DNA from: Nocardia sp. CY41
GTDB lineage: Bacteria; Actinomycetota; Actinomycetes; Mycobacteriales; Mycobacteriaceae
Assembly: GCF_009829325.1 (NCBI RefSeq)
Contig: NZ_VUOS01000032.1
Span: 31,788-95,787, forward strand
Direction: 5' to 3'
DNA length: 64,000 nucleotides
In this document: piece by piece, positions 58,750 to 64,000 of the stretch
Layout: every line of letters starts with the position of its first letter
Numbering within the stretch: the first letter of the stretch is position 1
Position numbers and translations under genes: made by a program
Notes under the pieces: generated by a model
Database searches by the model: none
The model's input: only the letters and a program-made list of their open reading frames with translations
What the model was told of the DNA's origin: nothing

Positions 58750-59820
58750 CTAAGGGTGGTGATATGCCGGTGGCAGGCGGTAACCGCGGTCGGACAGCAG
58801 GGCACGCAACACGTCAGGTCGATTGGTGATCAGGCCGTCCACCCCGATATCGAGCAGCGCGGTCATGGTCGGACGGTCGTCGACGGTCCACGGCACCACC
58901 CGCATGCCGCGGCGGTGCGCGGCGCGGACGAGTTCTTTCGTGGTGAACGGCTGATAGTCCGGGTCGGTGACCGCGGCGTTCTGCGGCGTGCCGTGTACCG
59001 GCGAAACCGCCGCGGCGCCGATGGCCGCCGCGGCCGCGACGTATTTCTCCTGCAGCGATCCCGGAAAGTCGTCGAGGTCCATCCCGCCCAGCCACGGGGA
59101 TCCGCCGATTTCTCCGGCTCGCAACTTCGGCGGGCCGTCGGTCAACGCGACGACCGGCAGGTCGGGCGCTGCTTCCCGCAACAGCCGCAGGGTGGCGAAA
59201 TCGAAACTCTGGATGGTGACCTGTGGCGCGATGCCCGCCCGGCGGATCTCCGCCACCACGACGTCGACGAACTGCTCGCGCGGCGCGGTCTGCTCCGGGG
59301 CCGGGGCCTCGACCTTGGTCTCGATGTTCAGCATCACTTGATCGGCGTGATACGCGCGCACCAGTTCGACGACCTCCGACAGCAGCGGCATCCGAGCTCC
59401 CGGCGCGCTGCGCTGCCCGGGTTGGTCGGTGGACGGCACCGAACCGCAATCGATCGTCCGCACCTGAGCCAGAGTCAGATCGCGAATGAACGTCTTTCCC
59501 GGGACATAGGGGAATTTCGGGTCGCCGGGCACGACAGGGGCGGTGTCCACGCACTTCGCCGGACTCGGATCGCGGTCGTGGGTGACCACCGCGTACCCGT
59601 CCGCAGTGATCTGCACGTCCAGCTCCAGGGTGCTCACCCCGAGTTCCAGCGCGTTCGCGAAGGCGGGCAGCGTGTTCTCCGCGACCAGCCCCAGCCCGCC
59701 GCGATGGGCTTCGAGATCGAACGCGGCGGGACCATCGGCCGCCGCCGGCGGCGCGCCGGCCGCCAGACCACCGGCTGCCAGCATCCCCGCCACCGCGCCC
59801 GTCACGCACATCCGCCGCAT
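58750..59820 (-). CDS. secreted glycerophosphodiester phosphodiesterase
   Basis: 356 residues: Sec signal (MRRMCVTGAVAGMLAAGGLA), then the GDPD TIM barrel with EAHRGGLGLVAENTLPAF (active His and Glu), LELDVQITADGYAVVTHDRD (metal-binding Glu/Asp and second His) and the terminal WTVDDRPTMTALLDIGVDGLITNRP. It hydrolyses glycerophosphodiesters to glycerol-3-phosphate and an alcohol outside the membrane. ATG at 59820 gives a short signal peptide; upstream in-frame codons are Arg-rich. Terminators follow at its end. Confidence 0.9.
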   Translation of the reverse strand: MRRMCVTGAVAGMLAAGGLAAGAPPAAADGPAAFDLEAHRGGLGLVAENTLPAFANALELGVSTLELDVQITADGYAVVTHDRDPSPAKCVDTAPVVPGDPKFPYVPGKTFIRDLTLAQVRTIDCGSVPSTDQPGQRSAPGARMPLLSEVVELVRAYHADQVMLNIETKVEAPAPEQTAPREQFVDVVVAEIRRAGIAPQVTIQSFDFATLRLLREAAPDLPVVALTDGPPKLRAGEIGGSPWLGGMDLDDFPGSLQEKYVAAAAAIGAAAVSPVHGTPQNAAVTDPDYQPFTTKELVRAAHRRGMRVVPWTVDDRPTMTALLDIGVDGLITNRPDVLRALLSDRGYRLPPAYHHP

Positions 59821-59903
59821 CGTGTCATCTTGCCGCCGGGCGGTCACGCTCGGGTGAAGAAGCGGTGAACGGCGCATCGGGATGCGACCGAGCGTGCCGC
59901 GCT

Positions 59904-60523
59904 TCAGTGGTCGACCGCGACGGTGACGGCGAGAACGAGACCGGTCGCGGCCTCGGCCAGCCGGTCGCGGGAGACGTCGAGCCGTCCGTCGACCCAATCG
60001 AGATACAGCGCGACGAGCGCGCCGCTGAGCGCCGTGCCGGCGAGGGTGATCGATGCGTCGTCGGCCGGTAGCAGGGCGGTGGTCTCGGGCCCGAGCGCCA
60101 CGGCGAGGGTGCGCGTCATCGCCGAGGCGCGACGGGCGCTGTGCTCGCGCAGAGTGTCGTCGGCGAGCGGCTCGCGCAACAAGACCCGAGCGCGGCGCGG
60201 GTCGGCCTCGAAGTAGTCGGCGCAGACTTCCAGCGCGGTGCGCACGGCCGTAGGGAGATCGGCAGCGCCGGGGAGTTCGTCGAGCCGTGCGCGGAGCCCG
60301 TCTTCGACCCGGTCGTAGACGGCGGTGAGCAATTCCTCTCGGCTGTCGAAGCTTTCGTAGAAATAACGGGGGCTCAGTTGACCTGACGCGTCACCGCGCG
60401 CATGGTGACCGCGGCCGATCCGCCGGTGCCGAGTAGGTCGAAGGCGACGTCGAGCAGTTGCTCACGACGGTCGCCGGACCGATCCTGCGGCGTCTGGCCA
60501 CGCCACAGCTTGGGAGTGCTCAC
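59904..60523 (-). pseudogene. TetR-family regulator disrupted by a single-base frameshift
   Basis: A TetR gene read from GTG 60523: the first 50 residues (QLLDVAFDLLGTGGSAAVTM and VTRQVN) stop at TGA 60374-60376. In the next frame the HTH continues without interruption as LSPRYFYESFDSREELL and then a complete TetR C-terminal domain (about 143 residues) to 59904. Restoring one base (a C after AAC) rejoins the two halves into a normal 206-residue TetR. Position of the break: 60376/60377. Either a true inactivation or a sequencing error; a read check would separate these. The neighbouring SDR gene is also broken. Confidence 0.82.
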
Positions 60524-60596
60524 CGGTCGATCCTCGCATCGGCATGTCGTCCCGCAGCGTGCAACGCCACCCGGCGACAGCGATCGTCGGCCCAGG

Positions 60597-60991
60597 TCAT
60601 CCGGCCGACCAACCGGCGTCGACGGGCACGACGGCGTCGTTGACGAACGAGGCGGCGCAGGAAGCGAGGAACACCGCGACCGCAGCCATCTGTTCGGGCG
60701 TGGCGAGGCGTTGCTGGTCGAGTTCGATGATCGGTCGCAGCCGGGCGACGCCCGCGGGGTCGAAGTCGGGGCCATGCCGGTCATCGTGGGGCCGGGCAGG
60801 ATGGCGTTGCAGCGGATGCCGTCGGCGGCGTGTGCCCAGGTGATGTTGCGGGTGATGCCGATGACGCCGTGCTCGGACGCGGTGTAGGCGATTGCGGCCG
60901 CGCCGCCGCGGATAGCATGCGTCATGGCGCGGCCGATGCCCGAGCCCGCGCCGGTGACGACGGTGACCGGCTGCTCGCTGATGTCGGTCAT
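60597..60991 (-). pseudogene. SDR remnant with internal deletion and frameshift
   Basis: Begins as a normal SDR (PVTVVTGAGSGIGRAMTHAI), then jumps directly to a region normally about 120 residues later (GGAAAIAYTASEHGVIGITR), so the Rossmann core, NNAG strand and catalytic serine are missing. The catalytic lysine of Y-x3-K is Glu (YTASEHG). A frame change near 60770 is needed to continue as FDPAGVARLRPIIELDQQ through to FVNDAVVPVDAGWSAG. Three independent defects mean it cannot be functional. Its start overlaps the MarR stop (ATGA), a relic of an operon. Confidence 0.83.
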
Positions 60992-61467
60992 GGACAGTCC
61001 TTTCCTTCAGTGGGGATGGACGGCCGTTGCGCCACCGCGGGTCGATGCTCGTCGAGCAGCAGCGTGGCGAGTTCCTCGAGTAATGCCGCGGCACGCCGCG
61101 CGGCGGTGGGGTCGCCGATGGCATCGGCGAGAGTGGGATCGATGGACCACCTGCGACGGTCGACACCCTGGGTGAGCTGCTCACCGGGGTGGACCAAGGT
61201 GCGGCGACGGTCGGCGGGATCGGTGTCGGTGACGAGCAGGCGCCGCTCGGTAAGCCCGGCCACGATCGTGGAGACGTGACTCTGGACGAACCCCGTGCGC
61301 TCACACAATTGGCGGATCGAGCAGCCCGGATGCTCGGCCACCTCGCCCAGGATCGCCATTTCTCCCGGGGAGGGAAGGCGGTCGCCGGGCGCGATGTTCG
61401 CCTGACACGCCAGCTCGCTCAGCCGCCGAGCGAGGCGATAGAGCTGTCTGCCGTTCACAGGTCTCAC
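60988..61467 (-). CDS. MarR-family regulator
   Basis: 159 residues. Winged-HTH core: MAILGEVAEHPGCSIRQLCE followed by RTGFVQSHVSTIVAGLTERR (about 37-76) and wing LLVTDTDPADRRRTLVHP. It would bind a palindrome as a dimer; a fitting site, ATCTGT-G-ACAGAT with an overlapping CAGATGCATCTG, lies 13 bp upstream of the GTG start. Intact, although both genes downstream (SDR and TetR) are broken. It may now regulate only itself. GTG at 61467; a second GTG nine bases on is possible. Confidence 0.88.
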   Translation of the reverse strand: MRPVNGRQLYRLARRLSELACQANIAPGDRLPSPGEMAILGEVAEHPGCSIRQLCERTGFVQSHVSTIVAGLTERRLLVTDTDPADRRRTLVHPGEQLTQGVDRRRWSIDPTLADAIGDPTAARRAAALLEELATLLLDEHRPAVAQRPSIPTEGKDCP

Positions 61468-61479
61468 CCTACCGAAAAG

Positions 61480-61499
61480 ATCTGTGACAGATGCATCTG
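61480..61499. promoter_or_regulatory. overlapping palindromes, probable MarR operator
   Basis: ATCTGTGACAGAT (61480-61492; arms ATCTGT/ACAGAT) and CAGATGCATCTG (61488-61499) overlap by five bases and share the half-site CAGAT. They directly precede the marR start. Confidence 0.65.
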
Positions 61500-61955
61500 G
61501 AGACGATGAATCCGTACGGAGGGTTTTCCGCAGCCATGGCGTGGCCGCCTCCGGCGACCCGCGCGCAGTGGCAATATGTTACTGGTGATTACTCTCATTG
61601 CTCCATAATCCGTGACATGAAACCCTTGTGTCTGCTGTGGTCGGCCGTTCGGTGGGTTGTGACTGTGCCACGTTGCCTGTGGGGTCTTAATTCGCCATTG
61701 TGACGCAGATTCACGGCTGTCCGAGCTGGTGATGGCGCGGTGACCAAGTGCTGTCGGCGAGGCCGGAAGCGGTGGAACGGGGAGCATAACGTCTGTTATG
61801 TTAATACTCATTCTGATGTGGTGAGCGCTCGCGGTCTCCGTGATCAGTGCTCGGGCTCAATGAGGAGTGGCGCAGATATGGACGAACTCAGCCTGCGTGG
61901 GGCATGGAAGACGATCGCCGCCGCATGTCTGGCCGCGGCGGTGACCACCGGTGCC
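61500..61955. other. less GC-rich gap with a 6-bp-arm palindrome and a possible truncated gene start
   Basis: The GC content drops noticeably (for example GCAATATGTTACTGG and CTTAATTCGCCATTG). CATAAC-GTCT-GTTATG (61785-61800) is a perfect inverted repeat. An ATG at 61878 after GAGGAG begins LSLRGAWKTIAAACLAAAV, signal-like, but the frame ends at the resolvase junction near 61955, suggesting that a secreted-protein gene was cut there. No complete gene is supported. Confidence 0.4.
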
Positions 61956-62177
61956 CACCAACCGCCGAAGGTCGTCGAGGTTGCGAGCCAGGCGGTCCAT
62001 GGAGTGCACGATCACCCTGTCACCGTCACGCACGAACCCGATCAGCTCCTCCAGCCACGGGCGGGCGGTGTCCTTCCCGGAGGCGGTGTCGATGAAGGTG
62101 CGTTCGACGGCGATCCCGTCGAGCTGACGCACGGTGTTCTGGTCGACCGTACTCACCCTGATATACCCCACACGCAT
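61956..62177 (-). pseudogene. Tn3-family resolvase, N-terminal fragment
   Basis: The 74 residues from ATG 62177 are a typical serine resolvase N-terminus: MRVGYIRVSTVDQNTVRQLD with the catalytic serine in VSTVDQN, TASGKDTARPWLEELIGFVR, and VIVHSMDRLARNLDDLRRLV. After this the protein loses all similarity, so the rest of the catalytic domain and the DNA-binding HTH are missing. It marks the site of a past Tn3-type or plasmid insertion. No transposase or terminal inverted repeats were found in the window. ACTCGA-TATG-TCGAGT (62194-62209) lies just upstream and may be a res-like or operator site. Confidence 0.8.
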
Positions 62178-62483
62178 AGCAGATCCCTCCGAGACTCGAT
62201 ATGTCGAGTTGAAGTCCAAGACTCAGGCGGACATACCCCCAGGCATAGAAGAATGGACCCCATTCTGACGCTTTTCGGCCCGGTCGCACGCGTGGTGTTG
62301 GGGTCGGGGTGGACCCCAGATGCACACGAGTGCGACTCATCTGAACGCCGATCGGCAACCGTGAATAGGGGATCGCATAACCGTAAATAGGTATATGCCC
62401 CATGTCGGCCCGGTACCGATTCGATGAGGATAGTTGTCGCGCAGCGAGCAGAACACCTCCCCGCCAACGAACCGGAGCCGCTC
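62178..62483. other. 306 bp gap with short related repeats
   Basis: Contains ACTCGA-TATG-TCGAGT (62194-62209), two similar words ATACCCCACACGCATAG (about 62164) and ATACCCCCAGGCATAG (about 62234), and GGTATATGCCCC near 62392. They may be remnants of a recombination site. No gene is supported. Confidence 0.4.
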
Positions 62484-63440
62484 ATGTCGATCCGCACCAC
62501 CATCTCCACCGTGGCGCAACGGCGTGTCACGGTCTCGACCCGAGACGGCGTCGCTCTCGCGGTTCGCGAGTACGGTCCGCGCGATGCCGACCGCACCGTC
62601 GTCCTCCTGCACGGCCATTGCCTGCGCAGCGAGTCCTGGACCTACGTCCGAGATGCGCTGCTGCGCCGATACCCCGACGCCCGGGTGGTCTGCTACGACC
62701 ACCGCGGACACGGCGACTCCGCCGCGGCGTCCCGCAAGACCTATAACCTCGCCCAGCTCGGCCGCGACCTGCAGGACGTTCTCGACGCGGTCGCCCCCAC
62801 CGGACCGGTCGTCCTCGTCGGCCACTCGATGGGCGGCATGACCGTGCTGACCTACGCCGCACGGCACCCGCACGAGATCGGCACTCGTATCGTAGGCGTC
62901 GCGCTCCTGGCGACCGCCGCGAGCGGGCTCGCCGACGCGGGCCTCGGCCGGCTTTTGCGCAACCCGGTCGTTTTCGCGTTCCAGGCGGCCGTCCGCCGCG
63001 CCCCGGGCCTGATGCACCACACGAAACCTGTGGCCTGCAAACTCTTGGCCCCCCTCATCCGCGCCGCCGAGTTCGGCAATCGCAAGGTCAGCCCGCGCGT
63101 GCTGGCGCTGGCCAACGCGATGCGCAACGAGACTCCGATCGTCACGATGGCGAGTTTCCTGAGCGAATTCATGGTCTACGACCGGACCGACGCGCTCGCG
63201 GTCCTCTCGCAAATCCCCACGCTGGTGCTGTGCGGCACCGGCGACCTGATGACGCCGCCGTCGCACTCGGTCGCGATGGCCGCGGCCGTCGAGTACTCCG
63301 ACCTCGTGATGGTCGAGGGCGCCGGGCACTCGGTGATTCTCGAGCAGCCCGACCAGGTGGCCGACGCCATCGCTCGCCTGATGACCCGAGCAGGCGATTC
63401 CGGCCAGGTCGTGGCCGCTCATCTCACCCTCGTCGCCTAA
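62484..63440 (+). CDS. alpha/beta-hydrolase
   Basis: 318 residues. Oxyanion region VVLLHGHCLRSESWTYV (about 40), nucleophile elbow GPVVLVGHSMGGMTVLTYAA (about 115, Ser in GHSMG), and C-terminal catalytic His in MVEGAGHSVILEQPDQV (about 280) with the acid in VLCGTGDLMTP. It would hydrolyse an ester, epoxide or similar; substrate unknown. ATG at 62484 follows GGAG; 20 upstream codons are in the intergenic part and rejected. Transcribed alone, probably cytosolic. Confidence 0.88.
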   Translation: MSIRTTISTVAQRRVTVSTRDGVALAVREYGPRDADRTVVLLHGHCLRSESWTYVRDALLRRYPDARVVCYDHRGHGDSAAASRKTYNLAQLGRDLQDVLDAVAPTGPVVLVGHSMGGMTVLTYAARHPHEIGTRIVGVALLATAASGLADAGLGRLLRNPVVFAFQAAVRRAPGLMHHTKPVACKLLAPLIRAAEFGNRKVSPRVLALANAMRNETPIVTMASFLSEFMVYDRTDALAVLSQIPTLVLCGTGDLMTPPSHSVAMAAAVEYSDLVMVEGAGHSVILEQPDQVADAIARLMTRAGDSGQVVAAHLTLVA

Positions 63441-63879
63441 CCTAATGGGAATCGCGCTGCGCATGAGGCCGGTGAGGCCGTCCACGTGCGCGTCCAGCGA
63501 CGCGATGGCGGCGGCATGGTCCCGGCCAGCCACGACCACGATCTGGGGTGGGTGAGGTCCTCTCATTCGCGCACTCGCCCATGGTGTTTCGGCCCCGTTC
63601 GGGCTGTTTCTCGCGCTTGCTCACCGCTCTACAGCACCACACCACCCGACCCCCGAGCCCGCCACTGGCGGACAGGATGGATCGGAAGAGTCGTCGTACA
63701 GAGGGGTGCCAGGATTCCCTGCCCTGAGACTTGGTACGTCCATCGGCCTGCGAGACGGCGACCGGCACTGGCTCGCATGTACCTGCTCCCGCCGGGGTCC
63801 TACGAGCGCGCCTTGGCGGGCGGCCTGCTGGCTGTCTAGGCTCACGGATCTTGCTGCCCGATCGCCTGGAGTCTTCTCG
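63441..63879. other. 439 bp gap with no supported gene
   Basis: Between the hydrolase and the last partial gene. Frames on both strands are Arg/Pro-rich and lack ribosome sites. A short minus-strand frame 63450-63566 has good composition but no support. Confidence 0.4.
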
Positions 63880-64000
63880 ATGACGACGTCCCCGTCCTCC
63901 GCACACAGTCGCGCACCGCACGGTTCGCCGATCGACACCGACGGCCCGCGAATTCCCTTGTATTCCATAGAGTTCGCGGCGGACCCGCACAGTGCTTATC
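63880..64000 (+). CDS. probable cytochrome P450 (3' end outside window)
   Basis: Only the first 40 residues are inside the window: MTTSPSSAHSRAPHGSPIDT followed by RIPLYSIEFAADPHSAY. The latter resembles the N-terminal stretch of actinomycete P450s, which read like IPLYGPEFAADPHA-Y. The ATG is preceded by GGAG at normal spacing. The heme-binding cysteine motif is beyond the edge. If it is a P450, the orphan ferredoxin at 25.6 kb is a possible partner, though 38 kb away. Confidence 0.5.
   Translation, partial: MTTSPSSAHSRAPHGSPIDTDGPRIPLYSIEFAADPHSAY

Noticed and set aside
63450..63566. Minus-strand stretch reading PPQIVVVAGRDHAAAIASLD
   Set aside because: Composition looks protein-like, but it merges into the antisense of the alpha/beta-hydrolase and has no stop or start that would define a gene.
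1..64000. CRISPR array, tRNA or rRNA genes
   Set aside because: No regular direct repeats with unique spacers and no tRNA- or rRNA-like segments were seen on reading the window.

Overview
The window is high-GC DNA from an actinomycete of the mycolic-acid group, most likely Nocardia or a close relative. The evidence is a carboxylic acid reductase very close to the Nocardia enzyme as I remember it, an actinobacterial bioYMN block, a DUF3556 membrane protein, an F420/Ddn-type protein, a PAS-ANTAR regulator, a menaquinol-type qcrB, and a block resembling Mycobacterium tuberculosis Rv0763c-Rv0771. GTG and TTG starts are frequent. Almost every co-directional pair with a 4-8 bp stop/start overlap looks like one operon. 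No rRNA, tRNA or CRISPR array was seen.

Layout. 1-3.4 kb: tail of an AadA-like nucleotidyltransferase, a DUF3556 membrane protein and a Nudix hydrolase. 3.4-9 kb: a tightly overlapping biotin operon (bioY, acyl-CoA ligase, thiolase, bioM, bioN, second ligase) behind a perfect BioQ-like palindrome. 9-16.8 kb: PAP2 membrane protein, amidase, PucR-type regulator, HAD protein, AraC regulator, and an ECF41 sigma factor with its DoxX-like target. 17-28 kb: an oxidative catabolic block (GMC oxidoreductase, TetR, KstD-like flavoprotein, CMD protein, HIBADH-like protein, SDR, aldehyde dehydrogenase) divergent from SDR, a 3Fe-4S ferredoxin, a GabD2-like dehydrogenase and a glutathione peroxidase. A repeated GTGTC-N2-GACAC palindrome seems to tie this block together. 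28-32.3 kb: two luciferase-like monooxygenases and a DHA2 exporter. 32.5-36 kb: car. 36-40 kb: a sulfatase, and a TetR/epimerase divergent pair sharing an operator. 40-46 kb: a small secreted Ser/Gly-rich protein, a K+ channel, a solitary qcrB, an L,D-transpeptidase and a second ECF41 sigma factor. 46-54 kb: FMN reductase, SnoaL-like, DUF35, APH-like, Ddn-like, D,D-carboxypeptidase, NmrA-like and membrane proteins. 55-59.8 kb: alpha-L-fucosidase plus TetR, PAS-ANTAR, DJ-1/PfpI and a secreted glycerophosphodiesterase. 59.9-62.4 kb: a decaying region with a frameshifted TetR, a deleted SDR next to an intact MarR, and a truncated Tn3-type resolvase. 62.5-64 kb: an alpha/beta hydrolase and the start of a probable cytochrome P450 cut by the window edge.

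The main novelty lies in regulatory architecture rather than in a defence or mobile system. Two ECF41 sigma factors each sit beside a promoter of identical geometry (ACA-N16-CGTC). Several regulators sit beside perfect palindromes that can be assigned to them. The biotin-uptake operon carries two different acyl-CoA ligases and a thiolase. The CYP51-type P450 expected between an SDR and its ferredoxin is missing. Database-style statements come from memory and were not searched; coordinates were checked against the sequence.
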